This document shows, one piece after another, positions 55,655 through 64,000 of a stretch of 64,000 nucleotides of DNA. The stretch spans positions 4,464,001-4,528,000 of the forward strand of contig NZ_CP010523.2 in assembly GCF_000828055.2 (NCBI RefSeq), in the 5' to 3' direction. Below the pieces are notes generated by a model that did not search any database, had not been told where the DNA came from, and saw nothing but the letters and a program-made list of their open reading frames with translations. Each line of letters begins with the position of its first letter. Within the stretch, counting starts at the first letter, position 1. The translations under genes and the position numbers were made by a program. Source of the DNA: Klebsiella variicola (GTDB lineage: Bacteria; Pseudomonadota; Gammaproteobacteria; Enterobacterales; Enterobacteriaceae).

Positions 55655-56843
55655 GTTTAACGCTTCTCCCCAGGCCATGCTGATCGTGCGCTTCGCCCCC
55701 GGGCTGGCGCCGCTGCACTGGCAACTCTTCGCCCCCGGCGAGCCACACCACGAGGCCAGCGGCCGGTGGCCGGCTGAGGACGCCAGCCCTTTCCCGGCGC
55801 TGGCGGCGCACTACCCCGCCTGGGTGCTGATCCCGGCCAGCGACTGCGCGTTTCACTCGCTCACCCTGCCGGCGGGCTTGCGTAAACCGCCGCTGCAGGT
55901 CGCCCCATTCCTGCTGGAAGAGCAGCTGGCCGACGATGTCGAAGCCACCCATTTTGCCTTGCTCCACCGCCAGCAGGCGCAGTGCGAGATCGTCGCCGTA
56001 CAGCGGCAAAAAATGCGCGACTGGCTGGCCCGCTGCGAGTCGCTCTCCCTTCGGCCCCTGGCGTTGACGCCCGACGTGCTGGCCCTGCCCTGGCATCCGC
56101 CAGCGTGGAGCGCGGTGCAGGTGGACGAGCAGTGGCTGATCCGCCACCAGCCGTGGGGCGGCATGGCGGCGGAAAACGTCTGGCTGACGGAGCTGCTGCA
56201 GAGCGAGGCGGAAGAACCAGTCATCGACAGCTATTCACCGCCGCCCGCGGCGCCGGGCGTCTGGCGGGCGCAACCTGCGCAGACATTGCTGACCCTTGCC
56301 GCACGCTATCCGGCAACGCAGCAGCTCAGTCTGCTGCAGGGGGAGTTTGCCGTCCGTCGGCGGCGGCCTGCACAGGCGACCTGGCGTTCGGCGCAATATG
56401 CCGCACTGGCTCTGGCGTTACTGGTGGGGACAAACAGCGTGCTGGACCATCTCGATCTGGCGCGTCAGGCCGAGGCGGCGCAGCAGGCCAGCCGGGCTTT
56501 CTATCACCGCTGGTTTCCGACGGAGAAAAAGGTGATTAATCCGCGACTGCAGATGCAGCAACACCTGCAAACCCTCGCCCGTCAGGCGCAGCATGCCCCC
56601 CTCGTCGATCGCCTCAGCGCGCTGCAAAACATCCTCAGCGACACGCCGGGGATCCGCCTGCGGACGCTGAGCTGGGATGCCGCGGGCAACCGTCTGCAGC
56701 TGGATATCGCCGCGGTCTCTTCCCGGGCGCTGGAGCAGTTCACCCAGCGGGCGCAGCCGCGGTTTCGCGTCCGGCCAGGCGACATGACCACGAAACCGGA
56801 TGGCATTGAGGGACAACTGACGCTGGAGGAAAACAATGGCTAA
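55647..56843 (+). CDS. pulL: Type II secretion inner-membrane protein PulL
   Basis: Bitopic protein that anchors PulE at the membrane and pairs with PulM. The 398-residue protein has a large actin-like cytoplasmic domain (about 1-250), one membrane segment (about 255-272) and a periplasmic ferredoxin-like domain. The ATG at 55647 overlaps the pulK stop by 8 bp and gives the K. oxytoca length; a start 7 codons upstream lies further inside pulK and is unlikely. Confidence 0.94.
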   Translation: MNKFNASPQAMLIVRFAPGLAPLHWQLFAPGEPHHEASGRWPAEDASPFPALAAHYPAWVLIPASDCAFHSLTLPAGLRKPPLQVAPFLLEEQLADDVEATHFALLHRQQAQCEIVAVQRQKMRDWLARCESLSLRPLALTPDVLALPWHPPAWSAVQVDEQWLIRHQPWGGMAAENVWLTELLQSEAEEPVIDSYSPPPAAPGVWRAQPAQTLLTLAARYPATQQLSLLQGEFAVRRRRPAQATWRSAQYAALALALLVGTNSVLDHLDLARQAEAAQQASRAFYHRWFPTEKKVINPRLQMQQHLQTLARQAQHAPLVDRLSALQNILSDTPGIRLRTLSWDAAGNRLQLDIAAVSSRALEQFTQRAQPRFRVRPGDMTTKPDGIEGQLTLEENNG

Positions 56844-57321
56844 TCTGCTTATCTGGTGGCGGCAGCGCACGCCGTCCGAGCAACGCCTGCTGCTCGGACT
56901 CGCGGGGCTGCTGGTGGTATGCGCCCTCTGGTACGGATTGTGGCAGCCCTGGCGAGCCCGTGAGGCGCAGTGGCGACAAACCCTGATGAAAGAGCAGGCC
57001 AGCCTGCGCTGGATGACGCAGCAGAGCCCACGCCTGCAGCAGCTCAGCCAGCAGCCCACGCCGACGGCAAAAGAGGCGCTCACCGCCCTGGTGATGCGCG
57101 AGGCGGCGAGCCACGGGCTGGTCGTCGCCCGCCTGCAGCCGCAGGGAAAACGTCTGCAGGTCACCCTCCAGCCCTGCACCTTCCAGGCACTGATGGCGTG
57201 GCTCGACGCCCCGGCGATGCGTGGCGTCAACGCGGTCTCCCTGTCCGTGACCGGGCAGCCGTCGCGGCCCGGCTGGGTTATGGTCAACCATCTGCTGCTG
57301 GAGCGCGACGATGAAAGCTAA
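56836..57321 (+). CDS. pulM: Type II secretion inner-membrane protein PulM
   Basis: Small platform protein of 161 residues that stabilises PulL. It has a short cytoplasmic tail, one membrane segment (about 16-35), a coiled-coil-prone stretch and a periplasmic ferredoxin-like domain ending MVNHLLLERDD. It overlaps pulL by 8 bp and pulN by 11 bp. Confidence 0.94.
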   Translation: MANLLIWWRQRTPSEQRLLLGLAGLLVVCALWYGLWQPWRAREAQWRQTLMKEQASLRWMTQQSPRLQQLSQQPTPTAKEALTALVMREAASHGLVVARLQPQGKRLQVTLQPCTFQALMAWLDAPAMRGVNAVSLSVTGQPSRPGWVMVNHLLLERDDES

Positions 57322-58057
57322 AGGGATCGCGGTGGCGCTGCTGCTGGCGCTCTATCTGCTGTGGCTGGCTGCTACCGCCCCGGCGCGCCTGCTGGTCCCG
57401 ATGCTGCCGCCCGGCGTACAGGTGGGCAGCCTCAGCGGCAGCGTCTGGCGCGGCGCGGCGCAACCGGTCTACTGGCATGGCGAACGGCTTGAACGACTGG
57501 CGTGGTCGCTGACCCTGGCTGGCTGGCAGGTCTCTCTCAGCGATCCCCGCGGTGTGGAGGGTCAGGCCCGGCTGTGGGGCCTGCGCGATCTGCGCCTGCA
57601 TGAGGGGCGGCTCACCGCCCCCGCCAGCCTGCTCAGCCGCTGGCTGATGTCGACCATGCCCGTCAGCGCCGAGGGAGAGGTCACTTTCAGCCTGGCCGAA
57701 GCGCACTTCAGCGAGGGGCGCTGCCGACAAATCACCGCCGGAGGCGCGCAGTGGCGTCAGGCCCGACTGCACTCCCCGGTCGGCAGCCTGGAGCTGACCC
57801 AGGTTAATGGCACCTTCCGCTGTACGGCGGACGGCGCCGTGGCGCTGACCCTCCGCCAGGATTCTCATCAGCTGAGCCTCAGCGGCCAGGGGACCCTGTC
57901 GCCCGATGGCCGCTATCTGTTTCGCGGTACGCTACAGCCCCGGCAGGGAATGCCGCCGCTGTTGGCGCTGCTGGTGACGCGCCCCGCCTCTAAAAACGAG
58001 CCGGGTCGCACACCGTGGCAGATTCAGGGAAAATGGTTACCCCAGGAGCAAAAATGA
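57311..58057 (+). CDS. pulN: Type II secretion protein PulN
   Basis: GspN-family inner-membrane protein of 248 residues. It has an N-terminal membrane segment (about 5-25) and a periplasmic beta-rich domain. GspN is dispensable in some systems and its exact role is unresolved. It overlaps pulO by the ATGA junction. Confidence 0.92.
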   Translation: MKAKGIAVALLLALYLLWLAATAPARLLVPMLPPGVQVGSLSGSVWRGAAQPVYWHGERLERLAWSLTLAGWQVSLSDPRGVEGQARLWGLRDLRLHEGRLTAPASLLSRWLMSTMPVSAEGEVTFSLAEAHFSEGRCRQITAGGAQWRQARLHSPVGSLELTQVNGTFRCTADGAVALTLRQDSHQLSLSGQGTLSPDGRYLFRGTLQPRQGMPPLLALLVTRPASKNEPGRTPWQIQGKWLPQEQK

Positions 58058-58854
58058 CGACATTAACGGCATTATCGCTGCACTTTCCCCTTGTCTGGTA
58101 TGGCTTCCTGCTGCTGTTCGGCCTGGCGCTGGGCAGCTTTTACAACGTGGTGATCTATCGTCTGCCGCGCATGTTGACCCAGACCGCGGACGACGAGCGG
58201 ATAACCCTCAGCACCCCGGGCTCCTCCTGCCCGCAGTGCCGCCAGCCGATCGCCTGGCGGGACAATATCCCGCTGCTCAGTTTCCTCTGGCTGGGCCGTC
58301 GCGCCCGCTGCTGTCAGGCGCCCATCGCGTGGAGCTATCCGCTGACCGAGCTGGCCACCGGCCTGCTGTTTATCCTCGCCGGGGCGCTGCTCGCGCCGGG
58401 CCTGCCGCTGGCGGGCGGCCTGCTGCTGCTCTCGTTCCTGCTGATGCTGGCGCGGATTGACGCCCGGACCCAGCTGTTGCCCGACCGTCTGACGCTGCCC
58501 CTGCTGTGGGCCGGGCTGCTGTTCAATCTTAACGAGGTGTACATTGCCCTGCCGGACGCGGTCGCCGGGGCGATGGCCGGTTATCTGGCGCTGTGGTCGG
58601 TCTACTGGCTGTTCCGCCTGCTGACCGGGAAAGAGGCGCTGGGCTATGGCGATTTTAAGCTGCTGGCGGCGCTGGGCGCCTGGTGCGGCTGGCAGGTTCT
58701 GCCGCAGGTGCTGTTGCTCGCCTCGGCCTGCGGGCTGGTGTGGACCCTGCTGCAGCGCCTGTGGACCCGGCAGTCGCTGCAGCAGCCGCTGGCCTTCGGC
58801 CCCTGGCTGGCGCTGGCCGGAGGGGGCATTTTTCTCTGGCAGCAGATGGTCTAG
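58054..58854 (+). CDS. pulO: Prepilin peptidase PulO
   Basis: Inner-membrane aspartic protease that cleaves and N-methylates the PulG-K leaders. The 266-residue protein has about eight membrane segments and the catalytic pair Asp136 (RIDARTQLLPD) and Asp200 (GYGDFKLLAALG), 64 residues apart as in TcpJ and PilD. The cytoplasmic loop has Cys59-x2-Cys62 but then adjacent Cys86-Cys87 in place of the canonical second CxxC. The ATG at 58054 overlaps pulN; an in-frame start at 58015 lies inside pulN. Last gene of the cluster. Confidence 0.95.
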   Translation: MTTLTALSLHFPLVWYGFLLLFGLALGSFYNVVIYRLPRMLTQTADDERITLSTPGSSCPQCRQPIAWRDNIPLLSFLWLGRRARCCQAPIAWSYPLTELATGLLFILAGALLAPGLPLAGGLLLLSFLLMLARIDARTQLLPDRLTLPLLWAGLLFNLNEVYIALPDAVAGAMAGYLALWSVYWLFRLLTGKEALGYGDFKLLAALGAWCGWQVLPQVLLLASACGLVWTLLQRLWTRQSLQQPLAFGPWLALAGGGIFLWQQMV

Positions 58855-58868
58855 CGGTTACTGCCCGC

Positions 58869-58896
58869 CTGGCCGGGCAGGATACCGCCCGGCCAG
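58869..58896. repeat. GC-rich palindrome between pulO and hrpB
   Basis: CTGGCCGGGC, an eight-base loop and GCCCGGCCAG form a perfect 10-bp stem in the 46-bp gap between convergent genes. It is REP-like, lacks a T run, and marks the right boundary of the pul insertion. Confidence 0.6.
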
Positions 58897-58900
58897 ACGG

Positions 58901-61330
58901 CTACGAATATTTTTTGCTGCGCCGGGTCGGGGCGGTGTTGGCCGGATCGTCCGGCCAGACGTGTTTCGGGTAGCGTCCCTTCATCTCTTTTTGCACCTCG
59001 CGGTAGCTTCCCTGCCAGAAGGCGCTCAGATCGCGGGTGATCTGCAGCGGACGCTGGGCGGGCGACAGCAGCTCCAGCACCAGCGGCACCCGCCCCTCGG
59101 CGATAACCGGCGTCGTCGCCTCGCCGAACATCTCCTGCATACGTACCGCCAGCGCTGGCGGGTTCTCCGCATGGTAACGGATCGCCAGACGGCTGCCGGT
59201 CGGCACGGTATAGTGCGTCGGCAGCTCGCGATCCAGCTTCTGGCGCAGCGGCCACGGCAGCCAGTCCTGTAGCGCCTGACGCAGATCCAGTGCCTTCAGC
59301 GCCCGCAGCGAGTGAACGCCGTTCATCTGCGGCAGCAGCCATGCCTCCAGCGAGGCCAATAGCGAAGCGTCATCCACCGCGGGCCACGCCTCTTCCGGCA
59401 ACCACTGCGCCGCACACTGCAGCCGCAGTCGCAGCTGCTCAGCCTCTGGCGTCCAGTTGAGCACACCGAGGCCTTTCTCACGAATACCGTTGAGCATCGC
59501 CTGATGCAGCTCCGCCTCAGAGGGCTTCGCCAGCGGCTGGGTCTTGATCACCAGCTGGCCTATCACCGTCCGCCGCCAGGCTTTCAGCGTCCCCTGCGCT
59601 TCATCCCACTCCACCGTGTCGGAACGCTGCGCCAGCTCGGGACGGGCGGCGATCAGCTCGCCGATATCCACTGGCAGAGCCAACAGCATGCGGGCATCCG
59701 GCGAGGCGCTGCCCTGCAGCAGCAGCGGAGCGATCAGCCACTCATGGCGGCCCAGCGCGTCGTCGGCGTCCAGCATCGCGCCCATGCCGTTCGCCAGCTG
59801 GTAGCGCCCCTCCTGACCGCGGCGTCGGGCGATGCGATCGGCGAAGGCCGACGCCAGCAACCCCGCCATTCCTCCGGCATCGGGCTGGCCGCCGCGGCGG
59901 GCCAGACGCTTCATCAGCTGCTGCGCCCGCTGCTGCCAGTTGGTCTGCTGACGGGAAAAGACGGCGCCCAAATCCACCAGCCCGCCGCGCGGAGGCTCCT
60001 CAAGGATCGCCGCCAGCCTGGCCGCCGTCGCCGCCTCGTCATCGGTCTGCGCGGCGGCCAGCATCGCCGCCAGCCGGGGCTCGTTGCCGAGGGTCGCCAT
60101 TTTGCGGCCAAACGCCGACAGCCGCTCGCCGTCCAGCGCCGAGAGCGCCTCCAGCAGGCGGCGCGCGGCGGCCAGGTTCACCGCGGGCGGCTGATCCAGC
60201 CAGGCCAGCGCGGCCGGATCGTGGCAGCCCCACTGCAGCAGCTCCAGCAGTAGCGCCGACAGATCGCTGTGCAGGATCTCCGGTTCGCTCTGCGCCGCCG
60301 CCCGTTCCGCCTGTTCTTTGCCGAGCAAATGCAGGCAGATCCCCGGAGAGAGACGGCCGGCGCGTCCGGCACGCTGCGTCATCGATGCCTGGCTGATGCG
60401 CTGCGTCACCAGCCGGGTCAGGCCGGTGCGCGGGTCAAAGCGGGCGACCCGCTCCTGGGCACTGTCGACCACCAGGCGGATCCCCTCGATGGTCAGACTG
60501 GTCTCGGCGATATTGGTGGCCAGCACCACTTTGCGCTTCCCGGCCGGCGCCGGGAGGATCGCTTTGCGCTGCTCGCTTAAGGGCAGCGCGCCGTACAGCG
60601 GGCAGAGGATGACATCCTCCGCCACGCGCTCCGTCAGTTGTTCCTGAACGCGCTGGATCTCACCGACGCCGGGCAGAAACAGCAGCATCGATCCCTGCTC
60701 ATGTCGCAACAGCTCCGCTGCCGCCACCGCCACCGCCTCATCAAAGCGCTGGTGCGTGGGAAGCGGGTTGAAACGGCGCTCCACCGGATAAGCGCGCCCC
60801 TCCGAGACCACCACTGGCGCCTCAGGCAGCAGACGCTGCAGGCGATCGTTATCGAGGGTCGCCGACATGATCAGCAGCTTGAGATCGTCACGCAATCCCT
60901 GCTGGACGTCGAGCAGCAAGGCCAGCGCCAGATCCGCCTGCAGGCTACGCTCGTGAAACTCATCGAGGATCACCAGCCCCACGCCCGCCAGCTCCGGATC
61001 GCGCTGGATCATGCGCGTCAGGATCCCCTCCGTGACCACCTCCAGGCGGGTCTGCGGCCCGACGCAGGTTTCGGCGCGCATGCGGTAACCCACGGTCTCC
61101 CCCGGCTTTTCGCCAAGCAGTTCAGCCAGCCGCTGCGCGACATTACGCGCCGCCAGGCGCCTCGGCTCCAGCAGGATAATGCGTCCCGCGATGTTGCCCT
61201 CGGCGAGGATCTGCAGCGGCAGCCAGGTCGATTTCCCGGCGCCGGTAGGCGCGTTGAGCAAAACCTGCGGCGCGTGCTGCAGGGCGGATAACAGTTCTGG
61301 GAGGACGGCGGCAACCGGCAATGAGGACAC
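58901..61330 (-). CDS. hrpB: ATP-dependent helicase HrpB (GTG start)
   Basis: DEAH/RHA-family RNA helicase-like protein of unknown substrate in enterobacteria. The 809 residues match E. coli. Walker A APTGAGKST (about 27-35), the DEFHE box, SAT and QRAGRAGR motif VI are present, with the HrpB-specific C-terminal domain ending TAPTRRSKKYS. The first codon is GTG. In E. coli it adjoins mrcB; here 17 kb of pul genes separate them. Confidence 0.95.
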   Translation of the reverse strand: MSSLPVAAVLPELLSALQHAPQVLLNAPTGAGKSTWLPLQILAEGNIAGRIILLEPRRLAARNVAQRLAELLGEKPGETVGYRMRAETCVGPQTRLEVVTEGILTRMIQRDPELAGVGLVILDEFHERSLQADLALALLLDVQQGLRDDLKLLIMSATLDNDRLQRLLPEAPVVVSEGRAYPVERRFNPLPTHQRFDEAVAVAAAELLRHEQGSMLLFLPGVGEIQRVQEQLTERVAEDVILCPLYGALPLSEQRKAILPAPAGKRKVVLATNIAETSLTIEGIRLVVDSAQERVARFDPRTGLTRLVTQRISQASMTQRAGRAGRLSPGICLHLLGKEQAERAAAQSEPEILHSDLSALLLELLQWGCHDPAALAWLDQPPAVNLAAARRLLEALSALDGERLSAFGRKMATLGNEPRLAAMLAAAQTDDEAATAARLAAILEEPPRGGLVDLGAVFSRQQTNWQQRAQQLMKRLARRGGQPDAGGMAGLLASAFADRIARRRGQEGRYQLANGMGAMLDADDALGRHEWLIAPLLLQGSASPDARMLLALPVDIGELIAARPELAQRSDTVEWDEAQGTLKAWRRTVIGQLVIKTQPLAKPSEAELHQAMLNGIREKGLGVLNWTPEAEQLRLRLQCAAQWLPEEAWPAVDDASLLASLEAWLLPQMNGVHSLRALKALDLRQALQDWLPWPLRQKLDRELPTHYTVPTGSRLAIRYHAENPPALAVRMQEMFGEATTPVIAEGRVPLVLELLSPAQRPLQITRDLSAFWQGSYREVQKEMKGRYPKHVWPDDPANTAPTRRSKKYS

Positions 61331-61402
61331 AAAAGGCTCCGGGGGTTAACATTCAGGGGCTCGCATTGTAGCATCCCCCTAATTCATTACCGAGTCTCTA
61401 TC

Positions 61403-61939
61403 ATGTCTGAGCCGAAAAGGCTGTTTTTTGCGCTTGAACTGCCGTCTGCCGTCCAGAAACAGATCGTCCAGTGGCGGGCAAGCCACTTCCCCGAGGATGC
61501 CGGCAGGCCCGTCGCGGCGGATAACCTCCATCTGACGCTGGCGTTTCTCGGCGAGGTGAGCGCGGAAAAACAGCGGGCGCTGGCCGCCCTCGCTGGCCGG
61601 CTGCGCCAGCCGGGCTTTACCCTGACACTGGACGATGCCGGACAGTGGCTGCGCTCGCGGGTGGTCTGGCTCGGGACCCGTCAGCCGCCGCGCGGCCTGC
61701 TGCAGCTCGCCAGTATGCTGCGCGCTCAGGCGGCGCGCAGCGGCTGCTATCAGAGCCCGCAGCCGTTTCATCCGCATATTACCCTGTGGCGCGATGCCCG
61801 CCAGGCGGTGCCGATCCCGGCTCCCGGCTTTCACTGGTCGTTTCCGGTGAACGAGTTCGTGCTTTATGAGTCCAGCTTCGGCCGGGGGCGCACGCGCTAC
61901 ACGGCGCTGGAACGTTATCCGTTTCATAAGGAAAGTTGA
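61403..61939 (+). CDS. thpR: RNA 2',3'-cyclic phosphodiesterase / 2'-5' ligase ThpR
   Basis: 2H-phosphoesterase that opens 2',3'-cyclic phosphates and can make 2'-5' RNA links in vitro; formerly ligT. The 178-residue protein has the two HxT motifs at His43 (HLTLAF) and His125 (HITLWR). It is divergent from hrpB and overlaps sfsA by one base. Confidence 0.95.
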   Translation: MSEPKRLFFALELPSAVQKQIVQWRASHFPEDAGRPVAADNLHLTLAFLGEVSAEKQRALAALAGRLRQPGFTLTLDDAGQWLRSRVVWLGTRQPPRGLLQLASMLRAQAARSGCYQSPQPFHPHITLWRDARQAVPIPAPGFHWSFPVNEFVLYESSFGRGRTRYTALERYPFHKES

Positions 61940-62655
61940 TGCAGTTTGATCCGCCGTTACAGCCCGCTATTTTGCTTAAACGTTACAAACGATTTCTTGC
62001 TGACGTGATTACCCCCGATGGCCGTGAGCTGACGCTTCACTGCCCCAATACCGGCGCAATGACCGGTTGCGCCGCCCCGGGCGACACCGTCTGGTATTCC
62101 ACTTCTGACAATGCGAAGCGCAAATATGCCCACACCTGGGAATTAACTGAAACGCAGCAGGGCGCGGTTATTTGCGTCAATACGCTGCGCGCGAATTCGC
62201 TGGCAAAAGAGGCGATTTCCGCCGGAATAATCCCTGAGCTTTCCGGCTATAACCAGCTGAAAAGCGAAGTGAAATATGGCGAAGAGAATAGCCGTATCGA
62301 TATTATGTTACAGGCAGATGACCGACAAAACTGCTATATTGAAGTGAAATCGGTTACGTTGGCGGAGAAAGAATACGGTTATTTTCCCGATGCGGTGACC
62401 ACGCGCGGTCAGAAGCACCTGCGGGAGCTGATGGCCGTCGCGGCAAATGGCGACCGTGCGGTGATTTTATTTGCCGTTTTGCATTCGGCAATTGACCGTT
62501 TCTCTCCCGCGCATCATATTGATGCCAGATACGCACAGCTGTTAACAGAAGCCCGCGACAAGGGGGTGGAAATTCTCGCCTGGAAGGCGGAACTTTCTAC
62601 GACGAAGATGACTCTGAATAAGCCGATTGCCGTGGTGTTAAACCCCGGGAAATAA
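61939..62655 (+). CDS. sfsA: Sugar fermentation stimulation protein SfsA
   Basis: Named for raising maltose use in E. coli; the fold combines an OB-like domain with a PD-(D/E)XK-like nuclease core, and the true function is uncertain. The 238-residue protein shows [22 protein letters not shown] and [12 protein letters not shown], which carry the putative acidic and Lys active-site residues. AAGGAAAG precedes the ATG at 61939, which overlaps the thpR stop. Confidence 0.94.
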   Translation: MQFDPPLQPAILLKRYKRFLADVITPDGRELTLHCPNTGAMTGCAAPGDTVWYSTSDNAKRKYAHTWELTETQQGAVICVNTLRANSLAKEAISAGIIPELSGYNQLKSEVKYGEENSRIDIMLQADDRQNCYIEVKSVTLAEKEYGYFPDAVTTRGQKHLRELMAVAANGDRAVILFAVLHSAIDRFSPAHHIDARYAQLLTEARDKGVEILAWKAELSTTKMTLNKPIAVVLNPGK

Positions 62656-62731
62656 GTGGCTAAATAGTGTTCGGGTCGCAAGCGCGAATACGCTTTTCTT
62701 CACAGGGTTGTCAAGTGTAACGTTTAGATAA

Positions 62732-62760
62732 TTGCTATCCGGAAAAGCATCTGCTATTTA
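62732..62760 (+). promoter_or_regulatory. Candidate dksA promoter
   Basis: TTGCTA, a 17-bp spacer and TATTTA with a TG one base before it, in the 162-bp sfsA-dksA gap. E. coli dksA has more than one promoter, and I have no support beyond the motif and position. Confidence 0.35.
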
Positions 62761-62817
62761 TAGCGGCCTGATTTTCCCCCACATGGGGATCGATAGTGCG
62801 TGTTAAGGAGAAGCAAC

Positions 62818-63273
62818 ATGCAAGAAGGGCAAAACCGTAAAACATCGTCCCTGAGTATTCTCGCCATCGCTGGGGTGGAGCCGTACCAAGAGAAGCCGGG
62901 CGAAGAGTATATGAACGAAGCCCAGCTGGCGCACTTCAAGCGTATTCTTGAAGCATGGCGTAATCAACTCAGGGATGAAGTGGATCGCACCGTAACGCAC
63001 ATGCAGGATGAAGCTGCTAACTTCCCGGATCCGGTAGACCGTGCCGCCCAGGAGGAAGAGTTCAGCCTGGAACTGCGTAACCGCGACCGCGAACGTAAAC
63101 TGATCAAAAAGATCGAGAAAACGCTGAAAAAAGTTGAAGATGAAGACTTCGGCTACTGCGAATCCTGCGGCGTGGAGATCGGCATTCGCCGTCTGGAAGC
63201 GCGTCCGACTGCGGATCTGTGCATTGACTGCAAAACCCTGGCGGAAATTCGCGAAAAACAGATGGCGGGCTAA
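62818..63273 (+). CDS. dksA: RNA polymerase-binding transcription factor DksA
   Basis: Binds the secondary channel of RNA polymerase and works with ppGpp in the stringent response. The 151-residue protein has a coiled coil (about 33-108) tipped by Asp71 and Asp74 and a zinc finger with Cys114, Cys117, Cys135 and Cys138. AAGGAGAAG precedes the ATG at 62818; one 6 codons earlier is unlikely. Its targets include ribosomal promoters such as that of rpsB in this window. Confidence 0.98.
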   Translation: MQEGQNRKTSSLSILAIAGVEPYQEKPGEEYMNEAQLAHFKRILEAWRNQLRDEVDRTVTHMQDEAANFPDPVDRAAQEEEFSLELRNRDRERKLIKKIEKTLKKVEDEDFGYCESCGVEIGIRRLEARPTADLCIDCKTLAEIREKQMAG

Positions 63274-63294
63274 TCCCCTGCTGCCTCACTCTCT

Positions 63295-63313
63295 GGCGGG
63301 AGTCTCTCCCGCC
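63295..63313 (+). terminator. Terminator hairpin between dksA and gluQ
   Basis: GGCGGGA, a five-base loop and TCCCGCC followed by a modest T-rich stretch (TGGTTCTGTT). Leaky termination could limit gluQ expression, as reported for the E. coli dksA-gluQ operon. Confidence 0.65.
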
Positions 63314-63332
63314 TGGTTCTGTTGTCCGTAAC

Positions 63333-64000
63333 ATGACTGACTCACGCTATATTGGGCGCTTTGCTCCCTCCCCCTCCGGTGAACTCCACTTCGGCTCTTT
63401 GATTGCCGCGCTCGGCAGCTACCTGCAAGCCCGCGCGAACCAGGGTATCTGGCGCGTTCGTATTGAAGATATCGACCCGCCGCGCGAAGTCCCCGGGGCC
63501 GCCGACACCATTCTGCGCCAGCTTGACCACTACGGTCTGCACTGGGACGGCGACGTGCTCTGGCAGTCGCAACGACATGAAGCTTACCGCGAGGCGCTGG
63601 CCTGGCTGGGTGAACAAGGGCTGAGCTATTACTGCACCTGCACCCGCGCGCGGATCCATGCCGTAGGCGGGATCTACGATGGTCACTGCCGCGACCTCGG
63701 GCTGGGGGCGGAAAACGCCGCGCTGCGCCTGCGCCAGACCCGTCCGGTGCTGCAGTTCACCGATCGCCTGCGCGGCACGCTGGTCGCCAACGAGCCGCTG
63801 GCGCGCGAGGATTTTATTATCCACCGTCGCGACGGCCTGTTTGCCTACAATCTGGCGGTGGTGGTTGATGACCACTTTCAGGGGATCACCGAGATCGTCC
63901 GCGGCGCTGACCTGATTGAGCCGACGGTCCGGCAGATTTCACTGTATCAGCATTTTGGCTGGCAGGCGCCGGACTACCTCCATCTGCCGCTGGCCCTCAA
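63333..64000 (+). CDS. gluQ: Glutamyl-Q tRNA(Asp) synthetase (3' end outside window)
   Basis: Truncated glutamyl-tRNA synthetase paralogue that attaches glutamate to queuosine in the tRNA-Asp anticodon. The 222 codons present start at ATG 63333 and run off the right edge at LHLPLAL, just before the expected KLSK-type loop. The [15 protein letters not shown] segment is the class I HIGH-like site, and YYCTCTRA with a later Cys supplies zinc ligands. Downstream of dksA as in E. coli. Confidence 0.95.
   Translation, partial: MTDSRYIGRFAPSPSGELHFGSLIAALGSYLQARANQGIWRVRIEDIDPPREVPGAADTILRQLDHYGLHWDGDVLWQSQRHEAYREALAWLGEQGLSYYCTCTRARIHAVGGIYDGHCRDLGLGAENAALRLRQTRPVLQFTDRLRGTLVANEPLAREDFIIHRRDGLFAYNLAVVVDDHFQGITEIVRGADLIEPTVRQISLYQHFGWQAPDYLHLPLAL

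Overview
The window reads as chromosome from a member of the Klebsiella pneumoniae species complex or a close relative. It is GC-rich and densely coded. Almost every protein is a near neighbour of its Escherichia coli homologue, and gene order from gluQ (right edge) to dnaE (left edge) follows the E. coli map. The clear exception is a complete pul (pullulanase / type II secretion) cluster between mrcB and hrpB, a Klebsiella hallmark. No IS element, prophage, tRNA, rRNA or CRISPR array was seen.

Layout. From 1 to 17.4 kb, on the minus strand, lies the envelope, isoprenoid and translation superoperon (transcribed right to left): rpsB-tsf, pyrH, frr, dxr, uppS-cdsA-rseP-bamA-skp-lpxD-fabZ-lpxA-lpxB-rnhB-dnaE. 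dnaE is cut by the window edge. From 17.8 to 22.6 kb, plus strand, come map, glnD, dapD and yaeH. From 22.7 to 27.2 kb, minus strand, come cdaR, degP and dgt. From 27.2 to 29.4 kb, plus strand, come mtnN-btuF and yadS. erpA and clcA (minus) and hemL (plus) follow. From 33.1 to 39.0 kb is the Fur-controlled ferrichrome operon fhuACDB (minus), then mrcB (PBP1b). From 42.4 to 58.9 kb is the pul cluster: pulS (plus), pulA-pulB (minus), and divergent pulCDEFGHIJKLMNO (plus). The backbone resumes with hrpB (minus), thpR-sfsA, dksA and gluQ (plus, cut by the right edge).

How the genes work together. The left block couples lipid A synthesis (LpxD, LpxA, LpxB), fatty acid and phospholipid supply (FabZ, CdsA), undecaprenyl phosphate supply (Dxr, UppS), outer-membrane protein assembly (BamA, Skp) and the sigma-E proteolytic cascade (RseP). 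DegP, behind its own sigma-E promoter, handles periplasmic quality control. The pul cluster makes a lipoprotein pullulanase and the machine that exports it: PulD secretin with pilotin PulS and PulB, inner-membrane platform PulC/F/L/M, ATPase PulE, pseudopilins PulG-K, accessory protein PulN and prepilin peptidase PulO.

I found no convincing unknown system. The features most worth a second look are an exact-period 87-bp triplicated element after hemL, a hairpin/REP mosaic between pulA and pulB, a shortened FhuA loop, a collagen-like linker in PulA, a non-canonical cysteine arrangement in PulO, a glutamine-rich PBP1b tail, and an AT-rich stretch at the left pul junction. Family comparisons are from memory of E. 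coli K-12 and Klebsiella oxytoca proteins; no search was run.
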